NCBI GenBank assembly: GCA_013697395.1 | Contig: JACCWY010000228.1 | Coordinates: forward strand, 1-22,995 | Origin: Chloroflexota bacterium | GTDB lineage: Bacteria > Chloroflexota > Limnocylindria > QHBO01 | Reading direction: 5' to 3' | Length of the DNA: 22,995 nt | Shown here: in pieces, positions 1-6,937 of the stretch | Numbering within the stretch: the first letter of the stretch is position 1 | Layout of the letters: each line of letters starts with the position of its first letter | Notes under the pieces: model-generated | What the model was told of the DNA's origin: nothing | The model's database searches: none | What the model saw: only the letters and a program-made list of their open reading frames with translations | Position numbers and translations under genes: made by a program

Positions 1-2
1 TC

Positions 3-1232
3 ACGGCGCTCGATGCGTGGGAGGACGCACCGCCGGAGGCGCAGTCGCTCCTGCAGGTCAACGAGGACAACGTCGGGCGCTTCGCTACCATCATCGACGA
101 GCTCCAGGCGTGGCCCGGCCTGCGCGCGGTGGGCGCCGATGGCACGGATGCGGCGTGGATGCTGGCGCAGCACGCGGACCGTGCCAACGACCTGCGGCGC
201 GGCTGGCTGCCACGCGTCACCGCTGCCGTTGAGAGCGGCGATGCCGATCCCCGCCAGCTGGCGACCCTGGCCGACCGCATCGCGGCCGTGGGCGGGGCGC
301 AGCAGGAGTACGGCACCATCGTGCTCCTCGCCTCCGACGGTGAGATCGAGTATCCCCTTCCGGTGCGGGATGCCGGGCGCGTCGACGAGCGCCGCGCCGA
401 GATCGGGCTCAACCCGGTCGCGGATGACGCGCCATTCCTGGGCGATGGCGATCTCGTCCCGTACGGGCCGGACCGCGGATCAGTGCCGGTCAACCAATGG
501 CCGATGGTGGTGGAGGGCCACGTTTCGATCGAGGCCGTGCTCGAGGCAGAGGTGCGGCCGGTACATCGCATCTGGGCCACGCGGCCAGGTGACCGGCGCC
601 TGGTGCGGCTCCGCGCGCTGGCGCGCGAGCGCGGCGTCCTGATCGAGCCGGTCGAGGCGGCGGTGATCGAGGAGCTGGCCACCGGTCGCACCCACGGCGG
701 CGTGCTGGCGCTGGTCGGGCCGCGCCGCGAGCGCGGGGTGCCCGCGCTGCTGGGCGAGGTAGGGGAGAGGTCGCTCATCGTGATGCTCGATGGCATCGAG
801 GACCCGTTCAACTTCGGCCAGGCCGTCCGCGCGCTCTACGCGGCCGGGGTCGGCGGGCTGGTCGTGCGCCGCAGCTGGGAAACCGGGCTGGCAACGGTGA
901 CGCGGGCCTCGGCCGGCGCCACCGAGCTCATGCCGAGCGCGCGGAGCTCGTCCGCCGAGGACGCGGCCGCAGCGTGTCGACGGGCAGGCTATCGGGTGGC
1001 GTGCGCGGTTGCGGTCGACGACGCAACGGAGCTGGGCGAAGCGGATCTGACCGGCTCGCTGTTCCTGCTCATCGGCGGCGAGCGGCGCGGCGTGACGCGC
1101 TCATTCGTGGACCAGGCCGACGTGCGCATCCGCATCGGCTACGGTCGAGATCGGGCTCCGGAGCTCGGGGCCGCCACGTCGGCGGCGATCATCGGCTTCG
1201 AGGCGCTCCGGCAGCGGCGCGCGAGCCGCTAG
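3..1232 (+). CDS. DUF6624 domain fused to TrmH/SpoU-family RNA methyltransferase (5' end cut by window)
   Basis: The frame is open from base 3 to the TAG at 1230-1232, so the protein begins left of the window. Bases 3 to about 450 encode a DUF6624-like domain; hallmarks are the AAWMLAQHAD block, a YGT block and VDERRAEIGL. No function is known to me for that family. From about 500 the protein becomes a SPOUT (TrmH/SpoU) 2'-O-methyltransferase: a substrate-binding domain beginning VVEGHVSIEAVLEAE, then motif 1 (DPFNFGQAVRALYAAGV, with the usual Asn and Arg), motif 2 (LLIGGERRGVTRSF) and a YGRD..LGAATSAAII motif 3 of the variant class that lacks the SLNVSVA signature. It should transfer methyl from SAM to a ribose in rRNA or tRNA; the target cannot be told. 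There is no stop between the domains. A GTG at 483 could start a free 249-aa methyltransferase, but no Shine-Dalgarno precedes it. It is the only plus-strand gene, and its stop overlaps that of the convergent neighbour. Confidence 0.85.
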   Translation, partial: TALDAWEDAPPEAQSLLQVNEDNVGRFATIIDELQAWPGLRAVGADGTDAAWMLAQHADRANDLRRGWLPRVTAAVESGDADPRQLATLADRIAAVGGAQQEYGTIVLLASDGEIEYPLPVRDAGRVDERRAEIGLNPVADDAPFLGDGDLVPYGPDRGSVPVNQWPMVVEGHVSIEAVLEAEVRPVHRIWATRPGDRRLVRLRALARERGVLIEPVEAAVIEELATGRTHGGVLALVGPRRERGVPALLGEVGERSLIVMLDGIEDPFNFGQAVRALYAAGVGGLVVRRSWETGLATVTRASAGATELMPSARSSSAEDAAAACRRAGYRVACAVAVDDATELGEADLTGSLFLLIGGERRGVTRSFVDQADVRIRIGYGRDRAPELGAATSAAIIGFEALRQRRASR

Positions 1233-1519
1233 AAGACGCGGCGACCGGCGATGTGGTCAGGCACAGGGCGCTTCAGCGAGGCCGTCGTGAGCCGGCGCCA
1301 GGGGCGCTCGCGGATGGCGAGCCCGGCGACGAGGTACAGCGCACCGAGGGCGACGAGGAGGCCGTAGCCGGCCGCCAATGGTCCGAGCTCACCGCCGATT
1401 GCGGTGCCGCCGACCTTGGCCATGCTGCCGAGCGCGAGCCCGGCTATTGCCACGGAGAACAACCGGTGTCCCATGCCATGCAGCGTATCCGCGCGGGCGT
1501 GCGGGCCGCATAGGACCAT
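1229..1519 (-). CDS. small two-helix membrane protein, unknown function
   Basis: A 96-aa frame, or 81 aa if translation begins at the internal ATG at 1474 (MGHRLFSVAIAG), which starts right at the first hydrophobic stretch and seems the better start. Two hydrophobic segments (about residues 18-35 and 44-68 of the long form) are followed by a basic tail ending RPVPDHIAGRRVF. Its stop codon overlaps the stop of the convergent methyltransferase gene in the shared tetranucleotide CTAG at 1229-1232. No family recognised and no clear Shine-Dalgarno at either start. Hydrophobicity, position and the tidy tail-to-tail junction favour a real gene, but the evidence is modest. Confidence 0.45.
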   Translation of the reverse strand: MVLCGPHARADTLHGMGHRLFSVAIAGLALGSMAKVGGTAIGGELGPLAAGYGLLVALGALYLVAGLAIRERPWRRLTTASLKRPVPDHIAGRRVF

Positions 1520-1550
1520 CCGGTCACGGCCGCAGGACGTTCAGCCGCCG

Positions 1551-2276
1551 CTACTCAGCGAGGAACTTCCGCAAATAGTTGTTATGTGACCTTAGCGGGG
1601 CCCCGCTCCGGCCCGATCGCTGCGGCAGTGACCCCTGGACAACGTAGCTGCTGTCCCCCTCGGTCTTGATCTCCGCGCCGCCGAATCGGGCGATCGCGGT
1701 CCGTGCCAGCATCAGATCCTGCGGCGAGTGGCGCCGGTCGTCCCGGTAGCTCTGCGTGACGACCGCGCCGATCGTGCGGCCGTCTGCCCGCAACGGAGTC
1801 CCCATCCAGTCGGTGCCGACCACCCCGATCTCGGCAGCCTCGCCGCGGGCGACGATCCGCCGATACTCCTCCCGGCTCATCAGCATCGGTTTGCCTGCCC
1901 GCAGAAGGTAGCCGGTCAGCCCCGCGGCCTGCCCCGTCCCGATCGGCTCCCAGACGGTCGGGTCTGGGATGTCGAGGTCGACCTCGTCCCGGTAGAACGG
2001 GAAGCTGATCATCTCGCGGCGGTCGTCGTAGAGAGCGATGTAGAAGTTGTCCGCGTACATGAGCTCACGCACGATCTCGTGGATCGCCGCGTAGAACGAC
2101 GGCATGTCGTGGGCGCCGGTCGCCGTCTCGGCGATCCGGTAGAGAATCGACTGGATACGCTCGGCGGACTCCGGCGCGAGCCGGGCCTCCAGGTCGGCGA
2201 TCCGCTCCCGTGCACGCGCCGCTTCAGCCTCGGCGCTCGGGTCGCGTGGTTCGGCCAGGGACGACTGCTCGGGAAT
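1551..2276 (-). CDS. stand-alone GAF-domain protein, probable ATT start
   Basis: The body is a GAF sensory domain of the type found in bacterial sensor kinases and diguanylate cyclases: FYAAIHEIVRELMYADNFYI, then ISFPFYRDEVD, a GLTGYLLRAGKP block, DWMGTPLRADGRTIGAVV and SYRDDRRHSPQDL. The first ATG (2105) would cut off the conserved helix ERIQSILYRIAETATGAHD that leads into this domain. The frame stays open upstream through a charged, probably coiled-coil stretch to an ATT at 2274-2276, preceded 9 nt away by GGAGGG inside GGAGGAGGG (2286-2294). I therefore take ATT as the start (241 aa). No output domain follows; after the last GAF helix the protein ends in about 40 residues of unrecognised sequence (ends NNYLRKFLAE). 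It may be a free ligand-binding module or a decayed sensor kinase. The GAF assignment is firm; the start is inference. Confidence 0.7.
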   Translation of the reverse strand: MPEQSSLAEPRDPSAEAEAARARERIADLEARLAPESAERIQSILYRIAETATGAHDMPSFYAAIHEIVRELMYADNFYIALYDDRREMISFPFYRDEVDLDIPDPTVWEPIGTGQAAGLTGYLLRAGKPMLMSREEYRRIVARGEAAEIGVVGTDWMGTPLRADGRTIGAVVTQSYRDDRRHSPQDLMLARTAIARFGGAEIKTEGDSSYVVQGSLPQRSGRSGAPLRSHNNYLRKFLAE

Positions 2277-2331
2277 GGTGCTCGGCCCTCCTCCGGGCTC
2301 GCGGGGACTCGGGCTTGGGCCCCAGGTCGCT

Positions 2332-2360
2332 ATTGTGCGCGAAGGTCCCCCGCACGTCGA
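2332..2360 (-). promoter_or_regulatory. candidate promoter of the GAF gene
   Basis: On the minus strand TCGACG (2355-2360, 4/6 to TTGACA) is followed by a 17-nt spacer and CACAAT (2332-2337, 4/6 to TATAAT). Transcription would begin near 2325, giving a leader of about 50 nt that contains the GGAGGAGGG Shine-Dalgarno before the ATT at 2276. Spacing is ideal but both boxes are imperfect. Confidence 0.3.
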
Positions 2361-2368
2361 GGCACATC

Positions 2369-2382
2369 CGGCGATTTCGCCG
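2369..2382 (-). terminator. short hairpin downstream of pirin, possible weak terminator
   Basis: A perfect inverted repeat (CGGCGA/TCGCCG around TT) lies 22 nt past the pirin stop codon and just upstream of the putative GAF promoter. There is no T-rich tract on either side, so intrinsic termination is doubtful. Confidence 0.25.
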
Positions 2383-2403
2383 CCGCGCGCGAAGCGTCCG
2401 GGG

Positions 2404-3399
2404 TCACGCGTCCGGCTGGGACTCGGTCAGCGTCGTGGGTGCGCCATGCACAACCGGGATGCTGCCGAGCCTACCGGCCTGGTAGTCGGTGAAGGCCTGC
2501 ATCACCTCGTCGCGCGTGTTCATCACGAACGGACCGGCCCACGCGACCGGCTCGCGGATCGGACGACCGCCAAGGACCAGGACGTCGAGCGTGGGGCTGC
2601 GACTCTCCTGCGTGCGGGATGCCGAGACGCTGACCGCGTTGCCCGGCCCCAGAACGGCAAGCTGGCCCGTCTGGAGCGGGACGCGCTCGGCGCCGACGGC
2701 GCCGGCTCCGGCCAGGACGTAGACGAGCGCGTTGTAGTGCGCGCGCCACGGGATCGAAAGCTCCGCCTCGGGGCTGAGGGTGGCGTGCACCAGCGACATC
2801 GGCGTGTAGGTCGATCCGGGACCGGCGTGGCCGCCGACCTCGCCGGCGATGACGCGCAGGAGAGCTCCCCCATCGGCCGATGCCAACATCGCGACCTCGC
2901 GAGCGCGGATGTCCTGGTAGCGCGGCGGCGACCACTTGAGTGCCTTCGGCAGGTTGACCCAGAGCTGGAAGCCGTGGAAGAGCCCTCCGCTGGCGACGAG
3001 CGCCTCCGGCGGCTTCTCGATGTGCAGGATGCCGGCACCGGCGGTCATCCACTGCGTGTCGCCATTGGTGATGACTCCCCCGCCTCCGTTCGAGTCGCTG
3101 TGCTCGAAGGTGCCGTCGATCATGTAGGTGACCGTCTCGAAGCCACGGTGCGGGTGCCACGGGGTCCCCTTCGGCTCGCCCGGCGCATATTCGACCTCGC
3201 CCATCTGGTCGAGGTGGATGAACGGATCGAGCTCGCTGAGATCCACGCCGTGAAATGCGCGGCGCACCGGGAATCCGTCGCCCTCGAAGCCGCGGGGCGC
3301 GGTCGTGACGCTGCGGACCGCACGTGCGCGCGCTCGGACCGGATCGGCCGCCGGAATACGAGGAAGGGTGGTGATGTCGTCGACGGTGATGGCCGGCAT
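2404..3399 (-). CDS. pirin family protein
   Basis: A 331-aa bicupin of the pirin family (cupin-fold iron proteins; some have quercetinase activity, others act as redox-linked regulators). The N-terminal cupin carries the family metal-site signature: HPHRGFETVTY (His82 and His84) and GILHIEKP (His126 and Glu128) match the three-His, one-Glu iron ligands of human pirin. The pirin C-terminal domain follows around residues 190-290. The conserved pirin start region (about residues 20-60) begins shortly after MPAITVDD, which supports the ATG at 3399; the same frame is open far upstream only because it runs into the frameshifted methyltransferase. A -10-like TATGAT sits 6 nt before the ATG, suggesting a leaderless transcript separate from the upstream genes. 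The substrate cannot be predicted. Confidence 0.92.
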   Translation of the reverse strand: MPAITVDDITTLPRIPAADPVRARARAVRSVTTAPRGFEGDGFPVRRAFHGVDLSELDPFIHLDQMGEVEYAPGEPKGTPWHPHRGFETVTYMIDGTFEHSDSNGGGGVITNGDTQWMTAGAGILHIEKPPEALVASGGLFHGFQLWVNLPKALKWSPPRYQDIRAREVAMLASADGGALLRVIAGEVGGHAGPGSTYTPMSLVHATLSPEAELSIPWRAHYNALVYVLAGAGAVGAERVPLQTGQLAVLGPGNAVSVSASRTQESRSPTLDVLVLGGRPIREPVAWAGPFVMNTRDEVMQAFTDYQAGRLGSIPVVHGAPTTLTESQPDA

Positions 3400-3405
3400 G
3401 CCCAC

Positions 3406-3433
3406 ATCATACCATCGATGGTTGCGCCTGCAA
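3406..3433 (-). promoter_or_regulatory. leaderless-type promoter of pirin
   Basis: The minus strand has an extended -10 (TGGTATGAT, core TATGAT at 3406-3411) ending exactly 6 nt before the pirin ATG at 3399, so transcription would start at or next to the A of the start codon. An upstream TTGCAG (3428-3433), 16 nt away, is a weak -35 (3/6). No Shine-Dalgarno is visible before the ATG, consistent with leaderless translation. Confidence 0.5.
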
Positions 3434-4089
3434 CTACCTGCGAGCCGTCCCCCAGTAGAACGGCAGCTCGGCACGGACCAATGCGCTCCACCCGAGGTCA
3501 CCGAGCAGCCGCTCGAGCTCCGCGGGGCGCCACAGCACCTTGACCGCGCGGTGGGCGTCGCCGCCGCTGAGGGTTCGCCGCACGATGCCCGCGCCCTCGT
3601 CGATCCAGTCCTCCTCCCACAGGCCGTGCGCCGCCTCGTCGACGAAGAAGACACGACCGCCGGGCGCCAGGAGGCCGGCAGCACCCGTCCAGAAGGACTC
3701 GAAGCTGCCTCGAGGGACGTGGGACAGGAAGAATCCGAAGAGACGACGTCGTGATCGTGCGTCGGCTCCATGGCGAAGGCATCGGCAACGCGGTATCGGA
3801 CGCCGCGCTCCCCCACCTTTGCCGCGTTGAGCTCGAGCATCTCGGGCGATGCGTCGGTGGCGATCAGCTCATCGGCGTACTCGGCCAGCAGGCCGGTCCA
3901 TTGGCCGGTCCCGGCGGCGAGCTCCAGGACCCTGCCGCGTGGCCCGAAGGCGCGCAGCGCCGCGCGAACACGATCTGCCGCGTCCGCGAACGGATCGGCT
4001 TCCGGCGTTGAGGTGGCGTCGTACTCGGCCGCCCGTGCGCGATAGTATCGAATCTGCTCGTCGAGCAGCTCGCGATCGTCGCCGGACAT
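3434..4089 (-). pseudogene. class I SAM-dependent methyltransferase, single-base frameshift
   Basis: The N-terminal half reads from the ATG at 4089 (MSGDDRELLDEQIRYYRARA) through SAM-binding motif I, VLELAAGTGQWT, and motif II, LIATDASPEML, to AFAMEPTHDHDVV. The frame then becomes low-complexity nonsense. If one base is restored near 3737-3741 (GTCGTCTCTTCGG read as GTC GTC TTC TTC GG), the typical continuation appears: FGFFLSHVPRGSF, LLAPGGRVFFVDE, then the C-terminal AELERLLGDLGW and a TAG at 3434-3436. The repaired protein would be 218 aa, normal for small methyltransferases of this class. The coding signal is intact on both sides, so this is a recent inactivation or a base-calling error. 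The start abuts the stop of the upstream membrane-protein gene (TAGATG). The substrate is unknown. Confidence 0.85.
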
Positions 4090-4467
4090 CTAGCGACGGT
4101 CGCCCGGCACCCCGAGCGTGACGGCCGCCGCGACGGTGGCGGTGGCAAGCGCAAGCGCCTGACCCGAGGAGAGCGCGGCATCGCCACCGAAGAGCTGGGT
4201 GGCGGCGCTCGGAATGGCGCCCAGCATCAGGGGTACCAGCGTCCAGCCCAGAACGAGCACGGTCGGCGCCGTGGCGCCCGGCAGGCGCAGCATGCGGGTC
4301 GCGACGGCCGTCAGGACGCCAAGGAATGCCGACAGCAGGAGGATGAGGATCACGGCCGGCTGGTCGACCGCACCCGATGCCTCGACGAGGCGGACGACGC
4401 CCTGGTAGGCGATCGCGACCGCGACGGCCAGCAGCGCGCCGAGGAGGGCCGATCGGGCGCCGATCAT
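4090..4467 (-). CDS. four-helix integral membrane protein, unknown function
   Basis: A 125-aa hydrophobic protein with about four membrane helices (roughly residues 6-26, 37-60, 68-87 and 103-120). The start ATG overlaps the murC stop in ATGA, and its stop is directly followed by the methyltransferase ATG, so it is translationally coupled on both sides. No family motif recognised. Its place behind murC hints at an envelope-related role, but this is only context. Confidence 0.75.
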   Translation of the reverse strand: MIGARSALLGALLAVAVAIAYQGVVRLVEASGAVDQPAVILILLLSAFLGVLTAVATRMLRLPGATAPTVLVLGWTLVPLMLGAIPSAATQLFGGDAALSSGQALALATATVAAAVTLGVPGDRR

Positions 4468-5861
4468 GCCAGCCGCTCCGCGAGGCCGCGCGCGATGCGG
4501 TACGACTTGCCCGCTCCCATGACGAGGACGGCGTCACCGCTGCCGAGATGGTCCGCCACGTAGTCGGTGGTGGCGTCCACATCGCCGGTGGCGATCGCAG
4601 GCACGGCCGAGGTGCGCTCGATCGCATCGGCCAGCGCCTCCGCGCTGGTGGATGCCATCGCCTGCGGCGTGTCGCGCGATGCGAAGATGTCGGCGATGAC
4701 GACCTCGTCCGCATCGGCGAAGGCGGTCGCGAAGTCGTCCATCAGCAGCGCGGTGCGCGAGTACATGTGCGGCTCGAAGACTGCCCACAGCCGCCGGTCG
4801 GGGCCGACCATCTGGCGTGCGGCGCCGAGCGCCGCGCGGACCTCGGTCGGGTGATGACCGTAGTCGTCGTAGATCGTCACGGCCGCAGTATCGGCGATCA
4901 GCTCCATGCGCCGCCCGGCTCCGGCGAACGTTCGCAGGCCCTCGGCCAGGAGATCGAGGTCGGCGCCGAGAGCCCGGGCCAGGACGAGGGCAGCGGTGGC
5001 GTTGAGGACGTTGTGCTCGCCGGCCAGCCTCGTCTCCCACTCGCGGTCAAAGAGGCCGAAGCGCGTTCCGCTGCGGTCGCGCACCACGTGGGTCGCCGCG
5101 ACGTCGCCGCCGGGCCCGTAGCGCACGACGTGCCCCTCCCAGTCGTCGATGCGACCGAACAGCTCGTCCGCGCCCGGGTCGTTGGCGGCGATCAGCAGCA
5201 GCCGGCCGCCAAGCGCCGGATGGGTGCCCATGCCTCGAACGAAGCGTTCGAACGAGTCCATGACGGCGGCGGCATCGGCGAAGTAGTCCGGGTGGTCCAT
5301 CTCGACGTTCGTGACGATTGCGCCGGCGGGGTGGTAGTTGAGGAAGTTGTCGCCGAACTCGTCGGCCTCGACCAGGAACGCCGCTCCCCCACCGGGCCGA
5401 ACCGATGAGCCCCATTCGCCGATGAAGGCGCCGACCTCGACGGTGGGATCCAGCCCGGCTGTAACGAGCAGGTGGCCAAGCAGGGCCGTCGTCGTCGACT
5501 TGCCGTGGGTCCCGGTCACGCCGAGGCCGATGCGCCCTGGTGCCGCCTGGAGCTCGCCGAGCAGCGCCTGCCACGTGTCGACCTCGATGCCGCGCGCCGC
5601 GGCGGACTCCAGCTCGGCATGGCCCGGGACGGCGCGAACCGCGGGCGAGATCGCGACGCGCTCGATGCCCACCAGATGCCCGGGATCGTGGCCGGCGACG
5701 AAGCGGATCCCGGCCGCGTCGAGGGCGGGAGTGTAGGGCGACGGGGCGTCCGCGTCGCAGCCGTCGACGATCGCGCCGGCGTGATGGAGGAGCAACGCCG
5801 TGCCCGCCGCACCCGAGCCGGCGATGCCAATGACGTGGATCCGCTCCCCGCGCTCGACCAC
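4464..5861 (-). CDS. murC: UDP-N-acetylmuramate--L-alanine ligase
   Basis: MurC joins L-Ala to UDP-MurNAc with ATP in the cytoplasmic phase of peptidoglycan synthesis. Evidence: N-terminal Rossmann-like motif HVIGIAGSGAAG (substrate binding), ATP-binding GTHGKSTTTA (residues 117-126), the Mur central motif EADEFGDNFLNY and TNVEMDHPDYF, and the C-terminal DDYGHHPTEVRAAL and FEPHMYSR. Length (465 aa) is normal for MurC. An ATG at 5933 would overlap pncC by 71 nt; I prefer the GTG at 5861, which begins one base after the pncC stop and right before the conserved region. The 3' end overlaps the next gene by four bases (ATGA). Mpl is a related possibility, but the motifs and length fit MurC. Confidence 0.93.
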   Translation of the reverse strand: MVERGERIHVIGIAGSGAAGTALLLHHAGAIVDGCDADAPSPYTPALDAAGIRFVAGHDPGHLVGIERVAISPAVRAVPGHAELESAAARGIEVDTWQALLGELQAAPGRIGLGVTGTHGKSTTTALLGHLLVTAGLDPTVEVGAFIGEWGSSVRPGGGAAFLVEADEFGDNFLNYHPAGAIVTNVEMDHPDYFADAAAVMDSFERFVRGMGTHPALGGRLLLIAANDPGADELFGRIDDWEGHVVRYGPGGDVAATHVVRDRSGTRFGLFDREWETRLAGEHNVLNATAALVLARALGADLDLLAEGLRTFAGAGRRMELIADTAAVTIYDDYGHHPTEVRAALGAARQMVGPDRRLWAVFEPHMYSRTALLMDDFATAFADADEVVIADIFASRDTPQAMASTSAEALADAIERTSAVPAIATGDVDATTDYVADHLGSGDAVLVMGAGKSYRIARGLAERLA

Positions 5862-5862
5862 G

Positions 5863-6381
5863 CTAGGCGCCGTCGCTTGCCAGGCGGGTCGCAAGGTCGA
5901 GCCCTGCGAGGACCGAGGCGCGCTTGTTCCCATCGCGGTCGTGCGGCCAGGTGTGGCGCTCGACCACGGCCCTCCCCTCGCGGATCGCAGCGGCGATGTA
6001 CGTCAGTCCGACCGGCTTCTCGGCGCTGCCGCCGTCCGGCCCGGCGATGCCGGTCACCGCGAGCGCGAGCCGCGCCACCGGGAAGCGTGCGAGCGCACCG
6101 GTCGTCATCGCCTCGGCGACCTCGGCCGAGACGGCGCCCACGCGGTCGATGAGGTTGGCCGGGACGTCGAGCAGATCCTCCTTGACGGCGTCCGAGTAGC
6201 TGACGACTCCACCAAGGTAATGGTCGCTCGCGCGCGGCACCTGGGTGATCGTGTGGCCGACCAGGCCGCCGGTGCACGATTCGGCGCTCGCCATCTGCCA
6301 GCCGCGCTTCACGAGCTGGCGGCCAAGGCGCCGCGCAGCCGCGTCGAGCTCCTCGTCCGTCGGCGGGCGGTCCGCCGTCAT
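5863..6381 (-). CDS. pncC: nicotinamide-nucleotide amidase (CinA C-terminal domain family)
   Basis: A 172-aa protein consisting only of the CinA C-terminal domain, which deamidates NMN to nicotinate mononucleotide in pyridine-nucleotide salvage. Signatures are ASAESCTGGLVGHTIT (residues 31-46), YLGGVVSYSDAVKEDLL, VSAEVAEAM and AVTGIAGPDGGSAEKPVG. The N-terminal MoCF-like domain of full-length CinA is absent, as is common in stand-alone PncC. The ATG at 6381 is preceded by AAGG three bases away. It lies 46 nt after yajQ and is followed immediately by murC, so the two are probably co-transcribed. Confidence 0.92.
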   Translation of the reverse strand: MTADRPPTDEELDAAARRLGRQLVKRGWQMASAESCTGGLVGHTITQVPRASDHYLGGVVSYSDAVKEDLLDVPANLIDRVGAVSAEVAEAMTTGALARFPVARLALAVTGIAGPDGGSAEKPVGLTYIAAAIREGRAVVERHTWPHDRDGNKRASVLAGLDLATRLASDGA

Positions 6382-6427
6382 CGGCCTTGCGGATACACGG
6401 AGATACGCTCGGCAGGCGCACCAGCTC

Positions 6428-6919
6428 TCATCGGTAGTTCGTGAACTGCAGGGCGACCGGATAGTCGAGCGCCCTGAGGTCGGCGATCACCGCCTGGAGC
6501 TCATCGCGCGACTTTGCCGAGACGCGCACGGCGTCGCCCTGGATGACCGGCTTCGACTTGGGAAAGCCCTCGCGGATGCGCTTCGAGAGCTCCTTTGCCT
6601 GCTCGCTCGTCAGCCCGCGTCTGAGCTTGACCTCCTGGCGCACGGTGCCACCGCCGGCCGGCTCGATCTTGCCCCAGTCGAAGATCTTGAGCGAGAGGCC
6701 GCGTCGCACGGCCTTCGACTCGAACAGGTCCTTCGCCGCTCCTGCGCGGTAGTCGTCATCAGCAGTGAGCGTGAGCGCGTCCTTGCCCAGCTCGAACGCG
6801 ACCTTGCTGCCCTTGAAGTCGTAGCGCGTCGCGATCTCGCGGCGTGCCTGGTCCAGCGCGTTGACCAGCTCTTGCTGGTCGAAGTCGCTGACCACGTCGA
6901 ACGAGGCGTCTCCTGCCAT
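6428..6919 (-). CDS. yajQ: YajQ family (nucleotide/cyclic-di-GMP-binding) protein
   Basis: A 163-aa protein matching YajQ over its whole length: SFDVVSDFDQQELVNALDQA at the N-terminus, TRYDFKGSK, a DWGKIEPAGGGTVRQ block, LRRGLTSEQAKELSKRI, KSKPVIQGDAVRVSAKSRDE and the LQFTNYR terminus. The fold is a pair of ferredoxin-like domains; homologues bind nucleotides including cyclic di-GMP, and some act as effectors with transcription factors. The start ATG at 6919 has purine-rich GGGGAG just upstream and AGGAGG further back. It follows rodZ by 18 nt, indicating the ftsK-rodZ-yajQ operon. Confidence 0.93.
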   Translation of the reverse strand: MAGDASFDVVSDFDQQELVNALDQARREIATRYDFKGSKVAFELGKDALTLTADDDYRAGAAKDLFESKAVRRGLSLKIFDWGKIEPAGGGTVRQEVKLRRGLTSEQAKELSKRIREGFPKSKPVIQGDAVRVSAKSRDELQAVIADLRALDYPVALQFTNYR

Positions 6920-6937
6920 AGCTCCCCTATCCTCCTG

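Noticed and set aside
2404..4089. A single 561-aa methyltransferase-pirin fusion protein
   Set aside because: The middle third is nonsense sequence; the methyltransferase continues in another frame with its own stop at 3434, and pirin has its own ATG and promoter-like element.
5861..5933. N-terminal extension of MurC from the ATG at 5933
   Set aside because: It would overlap pncC by 71 nt and the extra residues are not MurC-like; the GTG at 5861 follows the pncC stop directly.
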